From CAYRZF01 sp964428805 (GTDB lineage Bacteria > Methylomirabilota > Methylomirabilia > Rokubacteriales > CSP1-6): a DNA stretch of 10,002 nt. The stretch covers positions 1 through 10,002 of the forward strand of contig CAYRZF010000081.1 of the NCBI GenBank assembly GCA_964428805.1, given 5' to 3'. Within the stretch, counting starts at the first letter, position 1. Each line of letters opens with the position of its first letter. Of this stretch, positions 1 through 6,582 are shown piece after piece. The position numbers and the translations under genes are program-made. Under the pieces are notes generated by a model. It had not been told where the DNA came from. It was given only the letters and a program-made list of their open reading frames with translations, and ran no database searches.

Positions 1-101
1 TTCTCCTGGTTCACCCCAGTCCGTTGATGTATTCGGAAATCTACCTTCGGCTGGAGCCCCTCGGGCTCGAACGTGTTCCCACAGTGAGGAAGATCGCGTG
101 A
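1..101 (+). pseudogene. Truncated N-terminal remnant of a B12-binding radical SAM protein (HpnR-like)
   Basis: The frame starting at base 3 is open from the window edge to TGA at 99-101 and reads about 32 residues. It includes VHPSPLMYSEIYLRLEPLGL, which I recognise from memory as the extreme N-terminus of cobalamin-binding-domain radical SAM enzymes such as the hopanoid C-3 methylase HpnR, where it is followed by an Ala-rich helix and a GHEVRLID-type strand. Here the similarity ends at LERV, the next residues are PTVRKIA, and then comes a stop. No other frame of bases 75-172 restores the expected continuation. The whole B12 domain and the radical SAM CxxxCxxC motif are therefore missing. The likeliest reading is a decayed or recombined fragment whose start lies just upstream of the window. 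The alternative is the genuine C-terminus of an unrelated protein. Confidence 0.42.
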
Positions 102-172
102 GCCCAGCGACCCCACGCCCCCGATCGGGCAGCGTCTTGCTGGCCGGGCTAGTGTGAGAGGGGCAGTGGACC

Positions 173-331
173 GTGAGCGAGGTCAAGAAGGCGAGCTGCG
201 CGGTGGGGGATGAGGTCGTAATCTTGCCCGACAACGTCCGACCGGGTGACGTGGTCGAATGCCACGGGGTTAAGCAGCGCGTCACCTATGAGTTCGGCGC
301 CTATGCCCTCGTGAAGCCAGGGCAGGATTGA
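173..331 (+). CDS. Small hypothetical protein (52 aa), translationally coupled to merB-like gene
   Basis: GTG at 173 opens 52 codons ending in TGA at 329-331, and the last A of that stop is the first base of the ATG of the next gene (TGATG). An in-frame TGA at 155-157 bounds the frame upstream, so GTG 173 is the only reasonable start. A purine-rich stretch (gagagggg, 157-164) sits about 8 bases before it. The product starts VSEVKKASCAVGDEVVILPD. It is hydrophilic, with no membrane segment, and looks like a compact beta-rich domain (alternating V/I strands, GDEV and PGDVVEC turns). It has Cys9, Cys30 and His31. I do not recognise a family. The coupling suggests it works with, or is made stoichiometrically with, the lyase. 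A metal- or thiol-handling role is only a guess from the Cys/His residues. Confidence 0.6.
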   Translation: MSEVKKASCAVGDEVVILPDNVRPGDVVECHGVKQRVTYEFGAYALVKPGQD

Positions 332-984
332 TGAGTAGCACGTTCGAAGTCAAGCGGGCGGAGGAGCTGCTGGACGCCGAGTTCCTCGCCAAGTGGCAGG
401 AGCGCCGGGAGATCGATCCTCTCTCTCGGTCGGTCCTCCGGGCAATCTTGGACCGGTTCATTGCCGAAGGGGGGCCGGTGAAGGTCTCGGAATTTCCTGC
501 CGAGGCCCGTGCGGTGATCGCCCGCCTCGACGAGAAGGACTTGATCCTCGTCGAGGACGGGCAGATCCGGGTCGCCTACCCGTTCTCCGGAACGCGGACG
601 GCGTTCGTCGTGGTCCTGCCCGACGGCCGCCAGCGCTACGCGGTCTGCGCCATTGACGCGCTGGGAATTCCGGTCATGCTCGGCCAGCCGGTCTCGATCC
701 AGTCCTCCTGCCACCACTGCGGCGAGTCCATGGAGGTCGACGTCGGCCCGGACGGGCCGGTCGGTGGCCCCGAGGTGATGGTCTGGGTCGGCAAGCGGGG
801 GGATATCCGGCAGAAGGCCTGTGCCTCCATCTGCCTCACGCTCAACCTCTTCCGGTCGAGCGAGCACCTCGAGAGCTGGCGGGAGGCCCATCCCGACGTC
901 CCCGGCGCGGCGGCCTTTCTGGAAGAAGCCTTTAAGGTGGCGGCAAAGGTCTTTGGGGAACTGCTGCGCGATCTAGTCGCGTGA
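331..984 (+). CDS. merB: Alkylmercury (organomercurial) lyase family protein, MerB-like
   Basis: A 217-aa cytoplasmic protein. MerB cleaves the carbon-mercury bond of organomercurials by protonolysis and releases Hg(II), normally for reduction by MerA. The N-terminal ~80 residues fit the small helical/winged domain. The core has YPFSGT (83-88) and YAVCAIDALG (103-112), the latter matching the MerB signature around catalytic Cys96 and Asp99 as Cys106 and Asp109. Cys127 keeps the spacing of structural Cys117. Near the C-terminus, ICLTLNLF gives Cys168 at about the position of Cys159, and Cys164 is a second candidate. Extra thiols form CHHC (127-130). These alignments are from memory. ATG 331 is preferred over the TTG three bases earlier because it overlaps the upstream stop. 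No merR, merT, merP or merA is visible, so this is an orphan. It could act on another substrate, since the family is broader than proven mercury enzymes. Confidence 0.78.
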   Translation: MSSTFEVKRAEELLDAEFLAKWQERREIDPLSRSVLRAILDRFIAEGGPVKVSEFPAEARAVIARLDEKDLILVEDGQIRVAYPFSGTRTAFVVVLPDGRQRYAVCAIDALGIPVMLGQPVSIQSSCHHCGESMEVDVGPDGPVGGPEVMVWVGKRGDIRQKACASICLTLNLFRSSEHLESWREAHPDVPGAAAFLEEAFKVAAKVFGELLRDLVA

Positions 985-989
985 GCCCG

Positions 990-2474
990 TTACGCCCCGG
1001 CGGCGGACTCGCCGGCGAGCTTGCCGAAGACGGCCCCGGCCATGAGGCCCGACCCGCCCGGGTAGTTGTGGTAGAAGAGGCCGCCTACCAGTTCCCCTGC
1101 CGCGTAGAGCCCTGGGATGAGCCGGTCTTCGGTGTCGAGCACCTGTGCGTGGGTGTTGATCCGGAGGCCGCCGAAGGTAAAGGTGATCCCGCAGGTGACG
1201 CCGTAGCCCACGTAAGGTGGCGTATCCAGGGGGAGGGCCCAGTTCGATTTGGGCGGCGTGATTCCCTTGGTGCTCTTGCCGTCGAGGATCGCGGGATTGA
1301 ACTCTCCCGGCTGCACCGCGGCGTTGAACTCGCGGACCGTTCGCGCCAGCCCCTCGGGGTCGATCTCAACCTTTTTCGCCAGCTCCTCGATCGTCGGGGC
1401 CTCCGCCTTGGTAACTTCCCGGATGCGATACTCCTCGCGGAGCATCGGCACCACCTTCTGATCGAAGATCTGATAGGCCGCGCGCTGCGGCTGCTTCAGA
1501 ATCTCCTGGCCGTACTTGGCGTAGGTGTAGCTCCGATAATCGGCGCCCTCGTCGAGAAACCGCTCGCCGCGAAGATTCACGACGATTCCCAGCGGGTAGG
1601 AATGCTTCTGGAAGAGGTCGCCGACCTTGCGATCCCCGAAAGGCGGGGCGTTCAGGTCCCAGGCCACGGCGTGGCAGGAGGACCAGTGGCCGTAGGGCTG
1701 GGCCCCGATGTCGAGCGCCATGCGGATGCCGTCGCCGGTGTTGTGGCGCGTGCCGCGGACCCGGGCCAGCTCCCAGTCTTTTCCCAGATACCGCGTCCGC
1801 CATTCGGGGTTGGCCTCGAAGCCGCCCGAGGCCAGCACCACCGCCGGCGCGGGGATCTCGGCGAAGCCCTCCGGCCCGCGGCAGACGACGCCGCGGACGG
1901 CGCCCCGGTCGTCCACGAGCAGACGCGTGGCCTTCGTTTCGTAGCGGATTTCGATCCCGAGAGCGGCGGCCCGGTCGTAGAGCGCCTGGACCAGCCCCGG
2001 TCCTCCCCCCACGGCTTCCACCGCGAGCCCGCCCCAGAACCGGTGGGTGCCGCCGACCTTGTATGACTGGCGGCCGAACATGAGTATCCAGCGGACGCCG
2101 TGGCCTCGCATCCAGACCACCGTGGCGCGCGAGCGGCTGACGAGGAGATCGGCGAGGTTGGAATCGGACAGGTTCTCCGTGAGGCGCATCAGGTCATCGT
2201 AGAAGGCCTCTTCGGTGTAGGGGGCGATTTCCACCGAGGCGGCCTCTCCGGGGGCGAGGTCGGGGATGACGTCCTGGCGGAGGTCCTCGAGCCCGCCGTG
2301 GACGAAGCGGAAGCCCCCCGCGGTGAAAAAAGAGTTCCCGCCGCGCTCGGATTCCGGCGCCTTCTCGAGGAGCAGGACACGCGCCCCTCTCTCGCGGGCG
2401 GCGAGGGCGGCGCAGAGCGCGGCGTTCCCGCCACCCACCACGATGACGTCAGCCGACGATGTCTTCGCCGCCAT
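990..2474 (-). CDS. FAD-dependent dehydrogenase, tricarballylate dehydrogenase (TcuA)/fumarate reductase flavoprotein family
   Basis: A 494-aa flavoprotein that would oxidise or reduce a C-C bond next to a carboxylate using FAD. The N-terminal Rossmann motif is VVGGGNAAL (12-20), followed by LLLEKAPE (35-42) and the flavin-contacting RGGNSFF (44-50). VVLASGGFE (212-220) and RHNTGDGIRMA (243-253) are typical of the family. The capping region holds GERFLDEG (303-310). The C-terminal FAD half has FGGLRINTHAQVLD (434-447), GLYAAGEL (455-462) and HNYPGGSGL (469-477). The overall pattern is closest to TcuA, which turns tricarballylate into cis-aconitate, but no TcuB/TcuC partner is present, so the substrate is unknown. 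3-Ketosteroid dehydrogenase-like enzymes share the fold. ATG 2474 is chosen over TTG 2483. It overlaps the SDR gene by 26 bp, which implies co-translation. The stop lies 5 bp from the convergent merB stop, so there is no room for a separate terminator. Confidence 0.85.
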   Translation of the reverse strand: MAAKTSSADVIVVGGGNAALCAALAARERGARVLLLEKAPESERGGNSFFTAGGFRFVHGGLEDLRQDVIPDLAPGEAASVEIAPYTEEAFYDDLMRLTENLSDSNLADLLVSRSRATVVWMRGHGVRWILMFGRQSYKVGGTHRFWGGLAVEAVGGGPGLVQALYDRAAALGIEIRYETKATRLLVDDRGAVRGVVCRGPEGFAEIPAPAVVLASGGFEANPEWRTRYLGKDWELARVRGTRHNTGDGIRMALDIGAQPYGHWSSCHAVAWDLNAPPFGDRKVGDLFQKHSYPLGIVVNLRGERFLDEGADYRSYTYAKYGQEILKQPQRAAYQIFDQKVVPMLREEYRIREVTKAEAPTIEELAKKVEIDPEGLARTVREFNAAVQPGEFNPAILDGKSTKGITPPKSNWALPLDTPPYVGYGVTCGITFTFGGLRINTHAQVLDTEDRLIPGLYAAGELVGGLFYHNYPGGSGLMAGAVFGKLAGESAAGA

Positions 2475-3267
2475 CCACTCCAATCACGTTGCCCGTGATC
2501 CAGTATGTGTCCGGGTGGGAGAGGACTACGATGGCTCTCGCCACGTCCTGCGGCGTCGTGAGCCGCCTTCCCGGGTTTCGCCGGAGGGCCATGGCCTTGA
2601 TTTCCTCGTTGCCGGGAATCTTCTGCAAGGCCGGCGTGTCGGTCACGCCCGCTCGGATCGAGTTGACGGTGATCCGGCGCGACGCCAACTCCACCGCCAG
2701 CTGGCGGACGTGGGACTCGAGGGCCGCCTTGGCGGCCGACACGGGCCCATAGAAGGGCAGGACCCGGGCGCCCCCGGAAGAGGTCATGGCGTAGATCCGG
2801 CCGCCTTCACCCATGAGCCCACGACCCACCACTTCCTGGCACCAGTAGACGAGGCTGTGGGCCATGACGTCGAGGGTCATATCGATCTGGGCCTGGGTGA
2901 CGCTCTCCTTGATCGGGTCGGCCACGTACAGTTTCAGGGTCCCGAATGCCAGCGAGTGGAGGAGGACGCGGAGCCGACCGAGCTCCCCGCGCCCTTCGAG
3001 AATCCGCTGCATCTCGGCCGTGACCTCGCCGCGCTTTTCGGGGTCCGCCGCGTTGACGTTATAGAAGTGAGCTTCCCGCCCGAGTCCACGGATCTCGGCC
3101 GTGATGCGCTCCACGTTGGGGAGTGTGCCCCTCCGGTCGAGGTGCACGCCGAAGATGTTGAGACCCGCCCGGGCGAGCGCCAGGCTCGTGGCCTCCCCGA
3201 AGCCGGAAGAGGCTCCGAGGACCAAGGCCCAGCCGCTGAGCCGAATCGGCGCGTCCGCATCGGCCAT
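2449..3267 (-). CDS. SDR oxidoreductase, enoyl-ACP reductase (FabI/FabL)-like
   Basis: A 272-aa NAD(P)-dependent Rossmann protein of usual SDR length. The cofactor motif is LGASSGFG (17-24), with the acidic/basic selector around VHLDRRGT (41-48). Residues 103-108 (LHSLAF) resemble the FabI element VHSIAF. The active site is MTSSGG (161-166) followed by Tyr173 and Lys180 in YGPVSAAK. This Y-x6-K spacing is the mark of divergent SDRs (FabI, FabL) and not of classical SDRs, which have Y-x3-K. The tail has NSIRAGVTDTPALQ (202-215) and ITGNVIGVDGGEDI (257-270). FabI/FabL reduce trans-2-enoyl-ACP in fatty acid synthesis. The pairing with an FAD dehydrogenase rather than fab genes suggests an accessory enoyl-thioester or polyketide-type substrate instead, which is inference. 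The ATG start at 3267 is only 83 bp from the divergent gene. Confidence 0.8.
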   Translation of the reverse strand: MADADAPIRLSGWALVLGASSGFGEATSLALARAGLNIFGVHLDRRGTLPNVERITAEIRGLGREAHFYNVNAADPEKRGEVTAEMQRILEGRGELGRLRVLLHSLAFGTLKLYVADPIKESVTQAQIDMTLDVMAHSLVYWCQEVVGRGLMGEGGRIYAMTSSGGARVLPFYGPVSAAKAALESHVRQLAVELASRRITVNSIRAGVTDTPALQKIPGNEEIKAMALRRNPGRRLTTPQDVARAIVVLSHPDTYWITGNVIGVDGGEDIVG

Positions 3268-3350
3268 CGCGTGGTCATTCTAGCCCAACTGCCACCACAG
3301 GGAAAGGGGTGGCGCGCGGCGCGGGCGTTGTCTACAATCGGGAGGTATCT
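3268..3350. promoter_or_regulatory. Divergent intergenic region, SDR/flavoprotein operon versus CinA-like operon
   Basis: This 83-bp spacer must carry the start signals of both flanking operons. On the minus strand, TAGAAT (bases 3277-3282) resembles a -10 box and would start transcription only a few bases before the SDR ATG, but no convincing -35 accompanies it. On the plus strand the clear element is the Shine-Dalgarno gggaggt (3340-3346), five bases before ATG 3351, which fixes the start of the CinA-like gene. Confidence 0.35.
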
Positions 3351-4079
3351 ATGGCAAAGACGGCCGGCATTGTGCTCATCGGCAACGAGATTCTGTCGGG
3401 GAAGATCAACGATGCCAATGCCGCCTACCTGTGCCGCGAGCTCCGCGCGCTGGGTGTGGAGGTCCGGAAGATCTCGGTGATCCCGGACGAGCTGGAGCCG
3501 ATCCGCCAGGAAGTCGCCCAATTCGCGGCGGCCTACGACTACGTCTTCACGTCGGGCGGCGTTGGCCCCACGCACGACGACGTGACCGTCGAGGGGGTCT
3601 CCCAGGCCATGGGCGTGGCCGTCGCGCGGGATGCGCGGCTCGTGACCCTCCTGGAGGGCTTCTACCGGGGGAACCTGAACGCCGCGCGCCTGAAGATGGC
3701 CGAGATTCCGGAAGGCTCCGAGCTTCTGGCCGGGGACTCCCTGACCTTTCCCGCCATCGTGATCCGGAACGTGTACGTTCTCCCGGGCGTCCCGGAGATC
3801 TTCCGCCAGAAGTTCGAGGCCATCAAGGAGCGGTTTCGGGAAGAGCCGTTCTACCTGAAAAGCGTGTTCGTCCGGATCGGGGAAGGTGCCTTGGCGGATT
3901 TTCTGAACGATCTGCTGAAGGTCTATCCGCTCCTGATGCTCGGATCTTATCCGGAGCTCTCGCACCCGGACTACAAAGTCAAGGTGACGCTGGAATCCAA
4001 GGATCGCGCGTACCTGGAGCAGGCTCTCGCGGAGTTTGTCGCCCGGCTTCCCAGGGATGCGGTGGTGAGGGTGGAATGA
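3351..4079 (+). CDS. Molybdopterin-binding domain protein, CinA N-terminal/MoaB-like fold (COG1058)
   Basis: A 242-aa protein of the competence/damage-inducible A (CinA) N-terminal family, which shares the MoCF-binding fold of MoaB and MogA. The start reads MAKTAGIVLIGNEILSGKIN, with the family motif GNEIL at 11-15. TSGGVGPTHDD (67-77) is the characteristic phosphate/cofactor loop, and VLPGVPEI (143-150) is the second conserved element. The nicotinamide-nucleotide amidohydrolase (PncC) domain of full-length CinA is absent, so this is the short form. Short-form members have been linked to hydrolysis of ADP-ribose or FAD-type pyrophosphates, but the substrate cannot be read here. ATG 3351 is chosen because of the strong Shine-Dalgarno at 3340-3346. 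The frame stays open upstream to 3309 without a better start. The di-iron oxidase gene follows after 13 bp, probably in one transcript. Confidence 0.85.
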   Translation: MAKTAGIVLIGNEILSGKINDANAAYLCRELRALGVEVRKISVIPDELEPIRQEVAQFAAAYDYVFTSGGVGPTHDDVTVEGVSQAMGVAVARDARLVTLLEGFYRGNLNAARLKMAEIPEGSELLAGDSLTFPAIVIRNVYVLPGVPEIFRQKFEAIKERFREEPFYLKSVFVRIGEGALADFLNDLLKVYPLLMLGSYPELSHPDYKVKVTLESKDRAYLEQALAEFVARLPRDAVVRVE

Positions 4080-4092
4080 AGGAGGGACGACG

Positions 4093-4782
4093 ATGGCGCT
4101 GATGGCAAAGGAGTTTGGCGAATCGCTGATGGCGGAGGTCCGGGCGGGCCGGAGCTTTGGCGGGCATCCCCTCTGGTTCAAGATCCAGGAGGGCCGCTTG
4201 TCCCGGCAGGGTTTACAGGGGTTCGCCCGGCAGTTCTTCCTCCAGGTGGTCGAGTTCCCGCGAGCGGTCTCCGCCCTGCACTCGCGCTGTCTTGACCTGG
4301 ATGAGCGGAAGAAGCTGGCGGAATCCGTGTACGAGGAAGAGACAGGGAAACTGTCCGGCTCGAAGCCTCACCCCGAGCTGTTTCTCGACTTCGCGGCGGG
4401 CGTGGGCCTCAGGCGGGAACAGGTACTGGCCGCTGAACCCCTCGCATCGACGGCCGCCCTGATCCACTGGTTCGAATATTCCACCAAGATCCTGCCCTTC
4501 CTCGATGGCGTGGCCGCGATCAATCTTGCCGCAGAGGGCCAGGTGGTCGGGGCGTTCGGTCCGTTCGCGCGCGCGCTCCAGAAGCACTACGGTCTTTCCG
4601 AGCCGGAGGTGGCGTTCTGGGACATCCACGAGCTGGCCGACGCCGAGCACTCCGACGTGGGGGACCATATCGTCGTCAAGCACGCCACGACCGACGAGGT
4701 CCAGGGGCGGATCCGGCAGGTCGTGAAGACCTCGCTCGGGATGTGGTGGCAGTTCTTTGAGGGGATGGATCAGGCCTACGGC
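4093..4782 (+). CDS. Heme-oxygenase-like di-iron oxidase (iron-containing redox enzyme, TenA/PqqC superfamily), 3' end in gap
   Basis: 230 residues are visible before the N run, close to the usual ~230-250 aa, so only a short C-terminus is missing. The protein is all-helical with the heme-oxygenase/TenA pattern. Candidate metal ligands fit the three-His, three-carboxylate set of di-iron members such as CADD, UndA and SznF: Glu81-83 (YEEE), His93 (KPHPEL), Glu148 (AAEGQ), then His179, Asp183 and His186. The last three form H-x3-D-x2-H as in CADD (H174, D178, H181, from memory). Cofactor-free PqqC lacks this full set. Known relatives oxidise amino acids, fatty acids or lipids with O2, and the substrate here is unknown. 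A Shine-Dalgarno (aaggaggg, 4079-4086) lies 6 bases before ATG 4093, which supports that start over ATG 4102. Confidence 0.8.
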
Positions 4783-4882
4783 NNNNNNNNNNNNNNNNNN
4801 NNNNNNNNNNNNNNNNNNNNNNNNNNNNNNNNNNNNNNNNNNNNNNNNNNNNNNNNNNNNNNNNNNNNNNNNNNNNNNNNNN
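4783..4882. other. Assembly gap (100 Ns)
   Basis: A run of exactly 100 Ns joins two contigs. The round length suggests a placeholder, so the true distance is unknown. It hides the 3' end of the di-iron oxidase gene and the 3' end of the convergent alpha/beta hydrolase gene, plus anything between them. A run of seven Gs starts one base after the gap (4884-4890). Confidence 0.98.
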
Positions 4883-5681
4883 AGGGGGGGAGGCGGTCCA
4901 GAAATTTCCGCCACGCCTCCCAGTACTCGCTCCCGCCCACGAAGTAAGTGTCGTTATGATGGGCGCCGGCGATGGTGTAGAATGCCTTCGGCTCGGATGC
5001 CGCCTCGTACAGGCGGCGTCCGTGTTCATAGGGGACCACCTCATCCGCGTCGCCGTGGAGGACGAGGAGGGCCCCCCGGAATCGGCCGATCTTCGCGAGG
5101 GAGTCGAAGCGGGTTTTGAACAGAAATCCGCTCCCCGGTAGTGTTCGATTGGCCATCGCCTGGACGGAGAGAAACGGAGTTTCGAGAATCAACCCCGGGG
5201 GCGGATGGGCGAGCGCCAGTTCTAGGGCGACCGCGGCGCCGAGAGATCGGCCGAAGTAGACGATCTGCTCGGCCGGGACGCCCAGGCTTCGCACCAGCGC
5301 CTCGCGGGCTGCGCGCGCGTCGAGGTACAGGCCGGCTTCGGTCGGGCTGCCGTCACTCCGCCCGTACCCCCGGTAATCGAAGATGAAGACGCCGATGCCG
5401 AGCCGGTGGTGGATTTCCCGGATATTGTCGAGCCGGTGACTGATGTTGCCGGCGTTGCCGTGACACCAGAGGAGCGTGGTGGGCCGGGCTCCCGGGATCA
5501 GCCAGCCGTGAAGGCGGACGCCATCCTCGGCTTGGAACCACACCTCCTGGTACGCTAGTCCCAGGCTGGCGGGAGTCCCGGCCAGCTCGCGGATCGGGAC
5601 GTAGATGAGGGCGCGCTCCACCCCTTCTCGACATCCCCAGGCGAGAAGCGCGATTGCCAGGATGACGAAAGTCAGCTTCAT
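4883..5681 (-). CDS. Alpha/beta hydrolase with N-terminal anchor (YtaP/ABHD17-like), 3' end in gap
   Basis: 266 residues are visible. Residues 1-16 form a hydrophobic segment after a Lys, followed by Cys17 (LLAWGC). This could be a lipoprotein lipobox, though Trp at -2 and Ala at -3 make it a poor one; otherwise it is an uncleaved anchor placing the enzyme on the outer face of the membrane. The hydrolase core shows WCHGNAGNIS (72-81, oxyanion hole), FDYRGYGRSDGSPTE (101-115), the nucleophile elbow GRSLG with Ser146, LHGDADEVVP (208-217) with Asp211 or Asp213, and AGAHHND (238-244) supplying the catalytic His. The family holds esterases, thioesterases and peptidase-like enzymes, so the substrate is not predictable. 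FLDRLPP at the gap edge is near the expected C-terminus. The start is ATG 5681, with no clear Shine-Dalgarno. Confidence 0.85.
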
Positions 5682-5845
5682 GGTCAGCCATTGTAACTCA
5701 CACTTCCCGAAGCCGGTATGAGCCGGAGCCTTCGCGCGTGATCGATCCCGACCGCGGCGTCCTGGGGGGGGGCGCTGGCGGCGGCGGCGCTGTTCTTCAT
5801 GGGGCTCGGCCAGGCGCCCAGCAGTCGCCCTGATCCTGTCTCTGC
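5682..5845. other. Intergenic spacer with G9 tract and a broken hydrophobic reading frame
   Basis: A 164-bp spacer between the hydrolase start and the CoA-transferase beta stop. On the plus strand ATG 5718 opens seven codons to TGA 5739-5741. The same frame then stays open to TAG 5883 and reads a hydrophobic stretch, ALAAAALFFMGLG, that looks like a signal peptide or last membrane helix. A run of nine Gs lies at 5764-5772, where a frameshift would be easy. This may be debris of a membrane protein or chance in GC-rich DNA. No terminator hairpin with a T tract is seen. Confidence 0.3.
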
Positions 5846-6574
5846 TCAGGCGGCGAGAAAGGCCGTCCGGGCGAAGATGGGGTAGAGCTTCGCGACGGAT
5901 TCACGGACCGGGCCGCGGAGGATGGCCAGATCCTCTTCGGTCGGCGGCGGTGTGGTGGGGACCTCGCGCGGGGCGAGCAGCGAGAACCCGGTCGCGCTCT
6001 GGACCTGCGTGACGGAGATTCCAGGGTGGACCGATTCGAGTTCCAGCCGCCGCGACTCGCGGTTGAAGGCGAGCACCGCCAGTGGCGTCACCACTTTCCA
6101 CGGGCCGCCGGGGCGGAAGACGCGCGGTGGACTGGACCCCGGGCTGGTCAGGCAGTCCACCCGCTCCACGAAAGTCCGCGGCGTGTGGTCGGTGCGGAAG
6201 AGGATCACCCGGCGGACCAGGTAGTAGAGCATGGCCGAACCTGCGCCGCCGGGCAGGCGGATCCAGGGATGGTCGTGCTCGCCGATCGTGATCAGGTTCA
6301 GGTTGCCGAACTGGTCGATCTGGCCTCCGGAGAGGAAGAAGAGATCGAGTTTCCCCCGCTGGGCGAAGTCGTAGAATTCCTTGGACCCGTCGTGGAACGG
6401 CCAGTGGTCGTCGTGATTGATGATGATCACCGTCGCTCGCGGGGCGTGGCGCCGGGACGCGAGCAGGACGCCGCCGGCGGGAATGGGGGAGAGGGTGCCG
6501 ACGGCCACGGTTTCCCGGTCCCGCACCTCCCGGGCGATGACCGTGGCCATGAATTCTTCCGGTGTGTAGTTCAC
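5846..6574 (-). CDS. CoA-transferase subunit beta (GctB/IpdB-like)
   Basis: A 242-aa class I CoA-transferase beta subunit. The N-terminus YTPEEFMATVIAREVRDRE (3-21) is the usual start of the family and supports GTG 6574 over the internal ATG at 6550. LSGGQIDQFGNLNL (81-94), IGEHDHPWIRLPGG (97-110) and VERVDCLTSPG (136-146) are the family core, and LELESVHPGISVTQVQSATG (177-196) the C-terminal element. Such pairs move CoA between acids, or in the IpdAB branch open rings of steroid-derived CoA esters. In many members a YESG-type motif with an active-site Glu follows the HAPN segment. Here, after RRHAPRATVI, the sequence is IINHDDHWPFHDG, so that Glu appears to be absent. The gene follows the alpha subunit after 8 bp and is probably co-transcribed. 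Confidence 0.85.
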   Translation of the reverse strand: MNYTPEEFMATVIAREVRDRETVAVGTLSPIPAGGVLLASRRHAPRATVIIINHDDHWPFHDGSKEFYDFAQRGKLDLFFLSGGQIDQFGNLNLITIGEHDHPWIRLPGGAGSAMLYYLVRRVILFRTDHTPRTFVERVDCLTSPGSSPPRVFRPGGPWKVVTPLAVLAFNRESRRLELESVHPGISVTQVQSATGFSLLAPREVPTTPPPTEEDLAILRGPVRESVAKLYPIFARTAFLAA

Positions 6575-6582
6575 GGAAGCGA

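Noticed and set aside
301..891. 196-aa minus-strand open frame opposite the merB-like gene
   Set aside because: It is a shadow of a GC-rich gene. The product is Arg/Asp/Pro-rich with no family resemblance, while the plus strand carries a recognisable enzyme.
981..2066. 361-aa plus-strand open frame across the flavoprotein gene
   Set aside because: It is antisense to a clear FAD enzyme. Its composition (HRG, EPA, RRR repeats of GC-rich codons) has no domain-like pattern.
3333..3338. TACAAT as a -10 box for the CinA-like gene
   Set aside because: The implied transcription start would fall within or after the Shine-Dalgarno at 3340-3346, and no -35 hexamer is visible.
4884..4890. G7 run beside the N gap as a biological element
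   Set aside because: It lies at a contig edge inside the hydrolase coding frame and is better explained as a sequence that stalled assembly.
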